A stretch of DNA of 64,000 nucleotides from Rhizobium sp. CCGE531 (GTDB taxonomy: Bacteria > Pseudomonadota > Alphaproteobacteria > Rhizobiales > Rhizobiaceae). The DNA is taken from positions 1,775,001-1,839,000 of the forward strand of contig NZ_CP032684.1 of the NCBI RefSeq assembly GCF_003627795.1, read 5' to 3'. Numbering within the stretch: the first letter of the stretch is position 1; every line of letters begins with the position of its first letter. A program made the position numbers and the translations under genes. Of the stretch, positions 37,195 to 47,900 are shown in pieces. Under the pieces are notes generated by a model, which worked only from the letters and a program-made list of their open reading frames with translations, searched no databases and had not been told where the DNA came from.

Positions 37195-38387
37195 CAGGTC
37201 CGTCCGATCTTAAGGCGGAGTTCCGGCTGCGGCCGGAGCCGGCGCGCGTCACCCGCCTGTCGCGAAAGGTGCTGATCGGTCTCGGCGCCGTATCGAGCCT
37301 CGCTATCGCTGCGGCCCTGTTTTTTGCGCTCGACACCGGCCGGCGTGGCAATCAGACGCCGGATGAACTCTACAACACCGAAAACCGTACGCCGGCAGAC
37401 GGGCTCGCCAATCTGCCGAAAGACTATACCGGCATCCCGAAACTGGGACCGGCGCTCCCCGGCGACCTCGGCCGCCCGATCCTCAAGGCGCAAGAGGAAG
37501 GCAAGCCCGTCGTTGTACCAACCATCCAGACGCCGCGCGTCGATCCGGAGGAGCAGCGGCGCTTGGCCGAAATCGAAGCCGCGCGTCTCGCCAAGCTGTT
37601 TACCGACAGCCGTGGCGAGAACGCCGACAATCAGGCGCTCGATACGCGCAAGAGCGCGACCGACCCCAATGCTGTGCTGACGCAGCCTGATGCCACGCCG
37701 CCGCTCGACGCGGGCTCAGCCCAGAACATGCAGGACCGCAAGCTCGCCTTCGTCAATGCCGAAGCCGACCGGCAAACTGTCAGTCCGGATCGCGTTCAGG
37801 AAAAATCCTCTCCCTTTATTTTGCAGGCCGGATCTGTGATTGCCGCTGCCCTGATCACCGGCATCAAGTCCGATCTGCCGGGCTCGATCACCGCTCAGGT
37901 CACGGAAAACGTCTATGACAGCCCAACCGGCGCGCACCTGCTTATTCCGCAGGGCGCGAGACTGATCGGTCAGTATGACAGCCAGGTCGCCTTCGGGCAG
38001 TCGCGCGTGCTGCTCGTCTGGAACCGCGTCGTCATGCCGGATGGCACGTCCATCGTGCTCGAGCGCCTGCAGGGGGCTGATCCGCAAGGCTTCTCCGGGC
38101 TCGAGGACGAGGTCGATTATCATTGGGCGCAGCTGTTCAAGGCGGCTGTGCTTTCAACCCTGCTCGGTGTCGGCACGCAGATCGGCAGCGACGACCAGGA
38201 AAGCGAAATCGCGCAGGCGATACGGGAAAGCGCGCAGGGGACGGCGTCGAATGTCGGCCAGCAAATCGTCAGCCGGCAACTCAATATCCAGCCGACGCTC
38301 ACGATCCGGCCAGGTTTTCCGGTCCGCGTTATCGTGAATCGCGATCTTGTGATGCAGCCCTATGGAGCCGCGAAGGTGCCGACATGA
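37191..38387 (+). CDS. trbI: Conjugal transfer protein TrbI
   Basis: A 398-residue VirB10-like protein. One inner-membrane helix near residue 30 (VLIGLGAVSSLAIAAALFF), a Pro-rich periplasmic linker, then the VirB10 beta-barrel domain with LQAGSVIAAALITGI, PQGARLIGQYDSQV and the C-terminal RPGFPVRVIVNRDL. Spans from inner to outer membrane. ATGA overlaps at both ends. Confidence 0.95.
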
Positions 38388-38638
38388 CCAAGTTGAAGCT
38401 CTCCACCATTCCGGATGATAAGCCCGTGAAGCTAACCGTAGAACTGCCAGCGGCGGTGTTTCGGGATCTGCAGGCCTATGCGGCGATTTTGGCGAAGGCA
38501 AACGGGGAGGCCACCGCACCGGAGCCAGCTAAACTGATTGTGCCGATGATCGATCGGTTTATGTCCAGTGATCGGGATTTTAGAAAAGCGAAGCGAAGTT
38601 ACCCCATCCAGCCGAAGAACAGAGCTCCCGCAACATGA
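38384..38638 (+). CDS. DUF2274 domain protein
   Basis: An 84-residue protein, MTKLKLSTIPDDKPVKLTVE... with LPAAVFRDLQAYAAILA, that matches the small DUF2274 family found immediately after trbI in Tn4371-like and rhizobial elements. Ribbon-helix-helix-like composition is possible but not clear. It ends the trb operon and faces the defence run head to head (70-base gap). Function unknown. Confidence 0.85.
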   Translation: MTKLKLSTIPDDKPVKLTVELPAAVFRDLQAYAAILAKANGEATAPEPAKLIVPMIDRFMSSDRDFRKAKRSYPIQPKNRAPAT

Positions 38639-38708
38639 TGGTCGCGATTGCCTTTTGGCCGCGGCTTTCCTCGCGCAAAAAAACCGACATAGAAAGGGAC
38701 TTGGCCAA

Positions 38709-41700
38709 TCAACTATCAGCGAACTGAGCGGTTAGATTCGATTCAGCCGCTGGCTTGAGTGAAATCTGTAGGTCGGCTAATTCTGTAACCACATCATACT
38801 CGAAGCCTGAAAACAAGTTGATCAATTCATCTTGGCGGGGCTGACCGAATGCCAATCGATAGGTCGCCAGTGATTTCTTCAAGCTGTCGTAGCGCTCGAC
38901 CTCTCTGCTGAAAGGGGGGATGAGTACAACGCGTTGAATTTTTTCTTCGCCGGGGTACAGCCAGAAAGGCACGATATCGCCAGCGTGGCCCTCGGAGATC
39001 TCTAGCTTCCGGGCGGCCTCGAACATGCCCTCCCACGGTGCGATATGACCATCCTCGCTCAGGGCGAAATCGCCGAACCTGGCAGCAATGTTGCGCCGGA
39101 CAGCATGGTTTTTGAACCGATGAACCCGACCTTCCCGCTGCTCGATGTCGACGGGATTACGCGGCAGGTTCCAGTGGACGATCCTGGCACAATAGGGGTG
39201 GAAATCCAGCCCCTCTTGGCCAATGGAAGTCGTCGCCAGAACAAACGGACGAAAAGGCGATTTGAACGCAGCCTGCACGAGCGTCGTGCGGCGAACGCCC
39301 TTCTCATCCTCTGCTTTTGTCGCAAATCGCATCGCAAAACGCGCACGCACCTCGAATGTCTTGTCGTGCAAGCGGGAGCGCCCAGCGGTCCAGTGATCAA
39401 GCGTTATCTGAGCCGGCCGCAAGGCAACGACTTCGACGAGCTTCGTAGCAATCAGGGCTGCTCGTTTGTCCGCTACCAGTTCGACGCCACGCTCAGCTTC
39501 AAGTACGAGTTGGAGATACTCATCCAAGACTGCCGATAAGTCGTGCCCTGCGGCATGCGCAATGATCTGGCGCCAATAATTCAGGGGCGAAGTTTCCTCC
39601 AACAATGCCCGGCTTTCTGCCTGATTATACAGTGTCCGGAAGCCGAGAGCGATCGAGACTGACGCTTCGAGAAGAGCAGGATGGTCTAGTGGTAGTTCCG
39701 GACATAGACGGCCAAGTGCTCGAAGAGCACAGGTTGCCGGTGATCCAAGGGCAAAGTCCGCGAGTTTGTGATAGATATCTCGGACATCGTGATCGTCCGA
39801 GTGATCTTCGGCTTCGAGCGCGTTCGTGAGCACCTCAATGGTGCGTGCCATAGCCCCGTGTTCCTCGTGACCATCGTGCTCAATAGCACCCACCCTGCTC
39901 CAGTCCACGCTCCTTCCCAGATTGTCTTCCAAATTGAGGGGGAGGAGTCGGTCGGATTTCCCGGATAGACGCGATAGTTGCTCCTCGTCGATGCGCTCGG
40001 TAAGCACTCCAACCGCCTGGCGGCGCAGCTCATCATAGCTTGTCGCACGTCCAAGCTGGCGTTCCATTGCCAAGGGGTCTACCCAAGCCGCCAGAGTAGG
40101 GGACGGGCATAGCATTGGCATCATCTCCTCGATGCCAATTGGGCGGCTGGTGCGGCTAACGAGATCGCCTGTCATGCCCATGCGACGGCTTGCTTCATGC
40201 GACAGAAGCGCAGCGATCGCGTCTGGAACCATGGACCAGTCTGAAAATATGAGCGACTTCGTTGCCGGGACCTGCTCTCCGTATGATGGGCGAGACGGTG
40301 GAAGCCACAACGCGCGATCAAGTCCATGCTCGAAGGCTGTGTCGGCCACCACGCGCATCCTCGCGTTTCTCAGCGGAACCTCTGCATAAGTCTCAACCTG
40401 CTCCTTGCTGATGAGGAACGGAGCAGCCGCCTTGATCGCGCTGCGCAGTTCGCTGGAGGGCTGCAGTTTCAGCGCCTGCAGTTTCTGACGAAGCTTGTAG
40501 TCGCGCATGAAATTGAGCAGGTATGGCGACGACTTCCAATACTCGACGATACCCGGCGCGCTGACGATGGCCGCCACCTGGCCAATAGCCTTCGCCTCCT
40601 TGAGATCCTCCGTCTCGATTGTCAGTTCTGGTTTGGTTTCCTTGACCAGAGCGTTGCGGTCGTCGGTGGAATCCACGCGCTCGGTCCGGGCGATGACCTC
40701 GCCCAGAATGTGCTGGACCCGGTCGCGCTGGACACGGGCGTGAACCCTCGTCTCGGGCATTGCCTGCAACGCACGGCGGAAGCCTTTAAGCTCCCGTTCG
40801 AGTTCTTTAATCCGCACCTCACCATCTTCCTCCCCGAACAGGAAGCGCATGGTACGCAAGAAATCACCGTAGTGATCGCCCTCTTCCGGATCGTCACTGT
40901 TCAATGTCAGCATGCGGTATGGTGTAGCTGATAGCAGCAACAGGCGCGCTTTCGAGCCGTCAGCGCCGGAGTAGGAAAAGAGAGCACGAGCGAGCTCCGC
41001 CGCGGCGGCCTTTTCGGGCGCCGACTGCTCATCGTGCTCGTGCAGCAGGTCGGCAAACCGCTGAAATTCGTCAAGGATTATCAAATCCGGACTCAAGGCA
41101 TCAACACAAATCCGAGCCAGGATACGGCGCAACTCTCCGATCATGACCGCCGGCCGCTGATCAGGAGGATAAATTGGACTCTTTTTGCTCCTAGCCAATT
41201 CCGAGGCGGCACGAATTCGCATTATGAAATCGTCTGCGACAGCCACGTTGAAAATCCTGGCGATTTCTTCAGATATTTTCTGACCACGCATCCAGTCGGT
41301 CCAGCCTGGCCAGTTTTCGGCATCGACACCGCCGCGGAAAACCCGCTGTATGCCCTTGTGTCGAATGCCGATCCTCTTCCTCAGCATCTCGTAAATGAGT
41401 GCGCGCTCCTTTGCGGTACCGAGCGATGACTTCAGATCAAGTGCGGTTCCCGGGGTGAGACTGATCAGATTTATGGGTCGGGAGGCAATTCCGCCGTCCT
41501 TCTCGATTTCCAGTGGCAGCAAGGTTAGGCGGGTGTTCAACGGTTTTGTCGCCGAACCGATGACGTTGAGCGACTTGATGTTCTGCTCGGCGATCGCCTG
41601 GTTTGAGCAAATGTAGACGACGTCGATACGATCAACCTTGCCGGTCAGCTCTTCAATCGCCTTCGCAATGACGCCTCGGGCCACCATGGTCTTGCCTAGA

Positions 41701-41831
41701 CCAACCTCATCGGCCACGAGAAACTGCCTCGTCGTCCGCGGGTCGGTGAAAAGACGTCGAAACACATAGTTGACCGTGGCCCGCTGAAAGGGCTTGAGCA
41801 GCGTCAGATGCTCGTCTGCTTGATAGGTCAT
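38709..41831 (-). CDS. Snf2/DEAD-like superfamily 2 helicase
   Basis: A 1040-residue SF2 helicase. Start at 41831 because it overlaps the upstream stop by ATGA; a longer reading exists. Motifs: Q-like LLKPFQRATVNYVF, motif I ADEVGLGKTMVARG near residue 40-50, motif II LIILDEFQRF near 270, motif III LLSATPYRML, and in the C-terminal lobe TTSIGQEGLDFH, HWNLPRNPVDIEQREGRVHRF (motifs V and VI, cited in parts). Over 300 residues between the lobes are unassigned. Last gene of a three-gene group with a PLD-like nuclease and DUF6361. Translocation on DNA (or RNA) is expected; a role in phage or plasmid defence is inference from partners. Confidence 0.85.
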   Translation of the reverse strand: MTYQADEHLTLLKPFQRATVNYVFRRLFTDPRTTRQFLVADEVGLGKTMVARGVIAKAIEELTGKVDRIDVVYICSNQAIAEQNIKSLNVIGSATKPLNTRLTLLPLEIEKDGGIASRPINLISLTPGTALDLKSSLGTAKERALIYEMLRKRIGIRHKGIQRVFRGGVDAENWPGWTDWMRGQKISEEIARIFNVAVADDFIMRIRAASELARSKKSPIYPPDQRPAVMIGELRRILARICVDALSPDLIILDEFQRFADLLHEHDEQSAPEKAAAAELARALFSYSGADGSKARLLLLSATPYRMLTLNSDDPEEGDHYGDFLRTMRFLFGEEDGEVRIKELERELKGFRRALQAMPETRVHARVQRDRVQHILGEVIARTERVDSTDDRNALVKETKPELTIETEDLKEAKAIGQVAAIVSAPGIVEYWKSSPYLLNFMRDYKLRQKLQALKLQPSSELRSAIKAAAPFLISKEQVETYAEVPLRNARMRVVADTAFEHGLDRALWLPPSRPSYGEQVPATKSLIFSDWSMVPDAIAALLSHEASRRMGMTGDLVSRTSRPIGIEEMMPMLCPSPTLAAWVDPLAMERQLGRATSYDELRRQAVGVLTERIDEEQLSRLSGKSDRLLPLNLEDNLGRSVDWSRVGAIEHDGHEEHGAMARTIEVLTNALEAEDHSDDHDVRDIYHKLADFALGSPATCALRALGRLCPELPLDHPALLEASVSIALGFRTLYNQAESRALLEETSPLNYWRQIIAHAAGHDLSAVLDEYLQLVLEAERGVELVADKRAALIATKLVEVVALRPAQITLDHWTAGRSRLHDKTFEVRARFAMRFATKAEDEKGVRRTTLVQAAFKSPFRPFVLATTSIGQEGLDFHPYCARIVHWNLPRNPVDIEQREGRVHRFKNHAVRRNIAARFGDFALSEDGHIAPWEGMFEAARKLEISEGHAGDIVPFWLYPGEEKIQRVVLIPPFSREVERYDSLKKSLATYRLAFGQPRQDELINLFSGFEYDVVTELADLQISLKPAAESNLTAQFADS

Positions 41832-43690
41832 TTTCGGGTGCCCTTGGTCGTCGCGAGCGGCGCAAAGCTGGCCCACAACTTTAGAAAATCTTCGGGGACG
41901 ATGCTCTTGCCCGTGTCGGGGTCTCTCAGGTGTTCAATAAGCTGATCGATCTCAGCAAGCTCGTCACCAGCGAGCGCCAGAGCCCGCACCATTGGCTCCA
42001 GCAGCGCGTTTCCACCTTGACCAAGGCGTCGAAGCCACTGACCCTCGCCTGCCTTATCGCTCTCCAGGAAACTGCCTTCACCCAAACTTCCGAGAAGCAT
42101 GCTCAGATAGCGGAAGAAGTTCTCGACATTGGCTATGTGCGCGCGCAGCACTGCAGCGTCCCGTCCGTCGGGCAGGCCAATGAGCCGGGCGCCCAGAGTG
42201 AATGCAATCGACACACCCGTTTCCTCGTCCCGGAGCCGCATCCCCAGCCAACGCGTGACATAGCTCAACGGAACAGAGCTGACAGCCATCCTCGCGGCTG
42301 TACCACAGAGCAGCGGCGCTACGTCGTAGCCCTGTTCATTGGCAACCGTGATTGGCCGAATGAAACATTTCACGCCCGCTGGAATTTCAATCGGCGCTGT
42401 GTTGCCGGCAACGGCCAGTTCAAGGCCAACCCCTTCAGCCAATTGTGTACAGTGGAGATCGAGCGGCAGGGCTGAGATCTTGGTGCGTAATTTCTCGAGG
42501 ACCTTTTCAGCAAGGGCAGTAGCGTCCTGCTCGACTGGCGCTGACGGCACGTAGGGCGTCAAAAGGCGCTGAAACCCGTCCGAGAATAGTGTCTCTGCAA
42601 TGGAACCCATTCGGCTTTTGGGACCATCAAGGGTCGCCATGACTTCCACGTTTTGCGTCCGACCGCCCTGGGCAGGCACCAGTGCAGCAGATGTTGCGTT
42701 GGCAGAGCCAAGGTGGATATGCAGACGGGAGCCACGTTCGACGATGTACACCTTGGCATGCAGACCTTCGAGATCGGTGGCCCCTGGGTCGTCACGATCT
42801 TCTTCCTCATATCGTGTCGCCCGGTCATCTAGCGTCTGTATCTCAAAATGCTTGCGAACGTCAGGCTTGATGCAGTCTAGCTCCTCAGCGCGAGCGACAA
42901 GCTGACAGGCGGAGGGTTGGTCGTAACCCTGGGAGAGGCGTGTAAGCGCGTTACCGCTGACGAAAGGCGACAGGATAGCAAGGCGATCACCCTTTTGCGG
43001 AGCCCATACGCTTGAATTCAGACCATTGACAGCAAAGCTAACCTTGGTCGCCCCCGCAGGGAGATCCTCCCAGGTGCAGCGCTCTAGGTCGCGCAATAGC
43101 GATGGAAGAAATTTTGGCGCCGCCGGACGAGTGGCCGAATTTGCCAGGCCCGGAAGGGCACGAAGAAGCTGCGCAATCGGTTCATTGTCATCATTGACAT
43201 GTTCTTGAACCTTGCCATCGAGGCAAAGAGCCAAATCCCAGCACCTGTCATTCGTCAGATTTCGGGAAAGAACCGCAAGCCGTATACGCGTAGGCTGCCC
43301 CTCGCGCTCAGGTTTGAAACGAATGCACCAAAGTTTGGGATGGAAAGCACCGCCGCCTGGAGCCGAAACCTCGATGATCGTCTTCTCGTACAGTGCCGTC
43401 AGCCGTGCTGCATTCGGGCGAGCCTCCTTAATGCGGCCCCGATCACAGTAAATAGCCATTTTGCCGGCCATTCGCTCTACGCTTTGCAGCAAAGCCAGCG
43501 GGCTTCGCATCATCTCGTCGCGGTTTTCGGCATCTCGAAAAACGATTGTGATTGGAATGGTGAGGGCAGTTTCGAAATCGAGAGAGTAGGTCGTCGCTAC
43601 GGCGTTGTCGAACTGGTATTGATCGGGCGCCCGCATGAGTGCCGTGTAGAGCTGACGATTTTCAGGGTGAAAGGCGGGTTCAGCCGGCAT
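41828..43690 (-). CDS. Phospholipase D-like nuclease family protein
   Basis: A 620-residue protein with two HKD-type half-sites: FHPKLWCIRF...LAVLSRNLTND around residue 120-155, and LHAKVYIVERG...HLGSANATSAAL around residue 310-345. Both have the His-x-Lys and the following Asn of the PLD superfamily, in which the pair builds one nuclease site. The start ATG at 43690 overlaps the DUF6361 stop by eleven bases; a longer reading to 43786 lies mostly inside DUF6361. Pairing of a PLD-like protein with an SF2 helicase is seen in several anti-phage systems (DISARM drmC, Mokosh), but no DUF1998/drmB is here. Confidence 0.82.
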   Translation of the reverse strand: MPAEPAFHPENRQLYTALMRAPDQYQFDNAVATTYSLDFETALTIPITIVFRDAENRDEMMRSPLALLQSVERMAGKMAIYCDRGRIKEARPNAARLTALYEKTIIEVSAPGGGAFHPKLWCIRFKPEREGQPTRIRLAVLSRNLTNDRCWDLALCLDGKVQEHVNDDNEPIAQLLRALPGLANSATRPAAPKFLPSLLRDLERCTWEDLPAGATKVSFAVNGLNSSVWAPQKGDRLAILSPFVSGNALTRLSQGYDQPSACQLVARAEELDCIKPDVRKHFEIQTLDDRATRYEEEDRDDPGATDLEGLHAKVYIVERGSRLHIHLGSANATSAALVPAQGGRTQNVEVMATLDGPKSRMGSIAETLFSDGFQRLLTPYVPSAPVEQDATALAEKVLEKLRTKISALPLDLHCTQLAEGVGLELAVAGNTAPIEIPAGVKCFIRPITVANEQGYDVAPLLCGTAARMAVSSVPLSYVTRWLGMRLRDEETGVSIAFTLGARLIGLPDGRDAAVLRAHIANVENFFRYLSMLLGSLGEGSFLESDKAGEGQWLRRLGQGGNALLEPMVRALALAGDELAEIDQLIEHLRDPDTGKSIVPEDFLKLWASFAPLATTKGTRK

Positions 43691-44852
43691 CGGCGAGTTC
43701 TCCAAGATAGTTTTTGGAAATTCCCCACCTGAAATCGAGACGCGCGTCGCCGGAGGCGCCCGACCACCTCTCCAGCGGTGCATCATGCAAAAGCCGCGCC
43801 TTCAATCGCTTGAGGCTTTGTTCTCGAAGCTTCAAGAGGTCGATGGCGGAACTATCGGTTTCCAGGTACCTTGCCCCCTCTCGGGCTATCGATACCCATG
43901 CTCGGATAAAGTCTCGGGACGGTTTCGTCAGAGTGTGGCTGGTCGTTCCAATCAGGCTAAAGAGATCGTCTAGATCCCAGCTGTTCAAGTCGAGGAATTC
44001 GAGGTTGGTCTTCCAATCGTCGAGACGCGAGCGGTAATGCTCTATCAGCGCCGGTGCATCACCGTGCTTCTTCGCGTGCGGTCGCTCTGCGGCACGCAGC
44101 GCTAGCAAGAGATTGTAGAGCAAGCTTGCGCCATACATCACGCCGGAAAATCTCTCCGCGTGGCGCAATAGCGCGCGATTGGGCTTTGAGATGGTGCTCT
44201 CGCTCACCTGCCATGGCCAATCCTGGCTGAAGGACTTGCCCGTCGCAGCCAGTTCATTCAGCAGGCTCGGCTTCGCGTTACTGGCGATGCGGTCGCGCAG
44301 GAAGTCCGCTTCCTTCGGCGTCAAAGCGAATGTTGCCTCCTCAAACAGATTTGCAGGCGCCTTTGGCAGGCTTGATGACCAAAGCTTAAGGTCGTGATCC
44401 TTGAAAATTTCAGGACCATAGGACAGGAAGGTTGCCTGCGAACCCATCATGGTGCGGATACCAAGACTGTTCAGACCCGCCCAGTACACACTTGAGGCAA
44501 GTCGCTTGAGGTCTCGGCCGGCATCACGGCCGATCACACCGACAGTCTCACCGCCGCGAAGCAACGCTTCGCTCAGCCGAAATTCAAGATCGCGCGCAAT
44601 ATTCGTCCGTTCTGCCTGCGTTGCCTTGCGGCTTTGCGCCTCGCAATAGGTCCACGGAATGAACAGCATATAGCGCAGCCGTGTCTGGATGGTGCTGGTC
44701 CCTGGAAAAAGAAGATCGGCAAGGCCATCGCGCACGGTTCCTAAACCCAACTCGTCGCGAGCTTCCGGTTGTTTGAAGAGATCGATGAGCGTTTGAGCGC
44801 GTCGACGTTCCTCCGGGTCGAAATCAATCCAAGCAAGGTAGGACATGTGCAT
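43680..44852 (-). CDS. DUF6361 family protein
   Basis: About 390 residues; the start is uncertain (ATG at 44852 or 44846, or a GTG at 44906). The opening MSYLAWIDFDPEERRRAQTLIDLFKQ and the segment TRLRYMLFIPWTYCEAQ are the family pattern. It is mainly alpha-helical by composition with no catalytic motif I can name. DUF6361 proteins are regularly next to PLD-like and helicase genes in mobile islands, and here the reading overlaps the PLD gene. Function unknown; possibly a structural or sensing subunit of the helicase-PLD complex. Confidence 0.75.
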   Translation of the reverse strand: MHMSYLAWIDFDPEERRRAQTLIDLFKQPEARDELGLGTVRDGLADLLFPGTSTIQTRLRYMLFIPWTYCEAQSRKATQAERTNIARDLEFRLSEALLRGGETVGVIGRDAGRDLKRLASSVYWAGLNSLGIRTMMGSQATFLSYGPEIFKDHDLKLWSSSLPKAPANLFEEATFALTPKEADFLRDRIASNAKPSLLNELAATGKSFSQDWPWQVSESTISKPNRALLRHAERFSGVMYGASLLYNLLLALRAAERPHAKKHGDAPALIEHYRSRLDDWKTNLEFLDLNSWDLDDLFSLIGTTSHTLTKPSRDFIRAWVSIAREGARYLETDSSAIDLLKLREQSLKRLKARLLHDAPLERWSGASGDARLDFRWGISKNYLGELADAG

Positions 44853-44957
44853 CCGTCTGGGCAGTAAGTTAAAATCGGCGGCTCGCTCCTGCGGCGGTGT
44901 TGTCACCGCTAAGAAACCAGCCGAACAGGCATTCCGCAGGCTGCGGTGATCTCGTCG

Positions 44958-47900
44958 TCAAGATGGCGGCAGGGGCGCCTTTGGGGGATTAACGGCGATT
45001 ACGGTCGCGCTCGTCATCAGCACGATCAGGCCCAGCTCGGCACCTGTCATTTCGAGATAGGCATGAACCTGGTCCCGGTACTGGTCCAGTGTCTTTGCAT
45101 CTGGATCCACATCGCTCTTCCAATCGACCACCACGACAGGGCGACCTTCGTGGTTGACCGTAAGAGCATCCGCGATGCCTGCCGTTGCGACAATTTCATT
45201 GTCTTCTGCACGGAGGGCATAAACGGGAAACTCGGCAAGCAGACTTGACCGCAGGGGCGCGATTTCCGGCAGCGCCAGCGTCCGGCTAACGCAGCCGCCC
45301 AGTTCTTCCGGCACGAGTCCGGCGGCCGAATTGGCGACCGGAACCTTGCCGAGCGCGCGGATAAGTTCTTCGGCGCGCGTGGCGAGCGCCGCGGGCCCGT
45401 CGTCGGTTTCGCCGGTCAAGACTTCTTCCATCAGCTTATGCAGGATAAGCCCGCGCTCGCGACCACCCTGCGGGGAGGCGGGTGTTTCGAGCTCGGTCGG
45501 CGCACCTTGGTCTGATCCGCTCCAGATATCCGGTTCCTCTTCCTGCAGTATCGCCCCGGCCGCATTCTCGTCGCGGCTTGGCGCAAGCCATGTCAAGCGC
45601 ATTTGCCGATCGGCGATCGCGCCGGCCTCGGCGGCGAAGGCCTCGCGCGTCTGGTCGTTGCTCGGGCCGCCACTGACCACAACGGGATCCGGCGGCAGGT
45701 GCGACGCGTCCAGCGCGGCGAGCGCTGCGATCGACAAGTCGACGAGACTGATCCATGCCGATTTTGAAGGCGTCACGTCGAGTCGCGGAAGAACCAGTAA
45801 CTCTCTGGCACGCGTCGCGGCGACATACCAGAGACGTACGCGTTCACGGTCGAGCTCGTCCTTTTCTGCCTGCCGCGCGGTCTCATAGCCGGTCGGCGGG
45901 ACCCCGAGAATTGGGCAGTAGAACGTATCGTTCTGCCGGTCGATCACCGCGCTGTCCGGCGGCATCACACCGGTCATTGTGTTGATGGGAATGACGATCG
46001 GCCATTCGAGGCCCTTGGCCGCGTGCATGGTGAAGAGCGCGACGGCTTCTTCCTGAGCGTCTGGCCGGCCCTCGACGGCGCGGGCCTCGTCGGTCCAAGC
46101 CGCGGTCATCGCCTCGGAGAATGCCCGCAAGCCGCGGACCGGATAGTTCGTCGACAGATTGAGATAGAGATCGACATTGGCGAGCGCGCGCTCGGCCTGG
46201 CCGCGGTGTCGTTCGAGGAGGATAGGACGCACGCGCAATACATCTATGGCCTGCGAAAGAAGCGCGTGTGGTGTTGTGCCGTTGCTACGCCGATGAAGCG
46301 CCTGCAGCTTTTGAAGCACGTCGCGAGCTACAAGATGACCGATATCCGCCGGATCGACGCCAAGATCGAGACGAGGAATCCGGTTGGGTTCGTCCTTCGA
46401 GCGCGGCAAGGTCCAGCTGATGTCCAGCAGCTCTTCTTCACTCAGCCCGACAAGTGGGCCGCGCAATAGCGCACCCAGTGCCAGGGTGTCACGGCGATCT
46501 GCCAGCACGCGGGTCAGCGCAATGAGATCCTGAATCTCCTGCCGGCGGAAAAGGCCCTTGCCAGCCTGTGTCGCCACCGGAATGCCCCGCCGCTCCAGCG
46601 CCTCTTCATAGCGCCACAGGTCCGCGCCGGTCGGGGCAAGGAGAGCGATATCGCCAGGCTGACACAGCCGGTCCTCACTACTTTTTCGGTCGAAAATGTG
46701 GTGGCTGCCGATTAAGCGGGCGCACAGTTCGGCCACGGCATCGGCTTCCGCGTCACGCTGCTGTTCGGCGCTGGCCTTGCCGTCTGCGTCCGCGACTGCA
46801 ATGTCGAGGGCGGCGACGCAAAGGCCTTCGCCGCGATCGTTGTGGAAAGGGTCGAGCGCCGTGAAGCCGGGTTGTCCATCCGCTGACAGGATCGCCTCGA
46901 AGCGCTCGTTGACGAATGTGAGGATCGAGGCGCAGGAGCGGAAATTGGTCGAGATTGACACCAGGCCGTCTGCATCCCGTGCCGCGAAGGCCGCGCGCGC
47001 CTGGACATAGGCCCCGACGTCTGCGCCGCGAAAGCGATAAATTGCTTGCTTCGGGTCGCCAACAACGAAGAGCGCGCCGGGACGAATCCGAAAGCTGGTC
47101 CAATCCTGAGCCTCGTCTGCAGCATCGCCACACAGGCGCCAGAAGATTTCCGCCTGCAGGGGGTCTGTATCCTGAAACTCATCCACGAGAACGCGGGCGT
47201 AGCGCTGTCCAAGCGCCTGCCGTACCGCCTCGTGGTCTCGGAGCAGATCACGGGCAGCGTATATGAGGTCATCAAAATCGAGCTGGGCGCTGGCGCGCTT
47301 GCGCTCTCGGTAGCGTTCCAGGATTGGTCTTGCCTCATCGATAAGCGTCGCGAGCACCTGGCCGGACGCGGCCTGTAGAAGCGCGGTCCAGGCGGCGCAG
47401 CAGGCATCAAAAAGGCTCTCTGCAGCATCATTCAGCCGGTCGCCGTCGGCCTTGGAAAGCCCTGCCTGCTTCGCCGCGGCCACCCATTTGCCCTTCTTGC
47501 GATAAGATGAAAAGCCGCCAGCCTTGGTGCACAGATCGGGATGGGGGCGTGAGACTAACAGTCCGACGAGACCTGCAGGCGTTGATGCATCAGCTGAATT
47601 TGGCAAGCGCGTCGCCATTTCGGAAAAGCGAGCCGCGTAGACCTCGGTCTCCGGCTCGGTGACGCCGGCTGCCCGCATGAAGGCAGAGAGGCTATCGGCC
47701 GTTTGGCGAAATGCCTGCAAATGCTGGGCAAGTGCTGTTACCGCTGGCGCGACGAGGCTCCTGCGTCGGCGCAAAGCTTCGGCGATCTTATGCATGAGCG
47801 CCACGGTCTCGCCAGGACTGTGCAACACCATTTCGGCGAGGATCCCACTCTGATTGCCCGACAAGCGTTCTCGCAGCCAGTCATCGACAATTTCGAGAAA

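Noticed and set aside
38709..44852. DISARM system
   Set aside because: A PLD-like protein and a helicase are present, but the DUF1998 (drmB) and drmA proteins are not, and the methylase is far away on the other strand.
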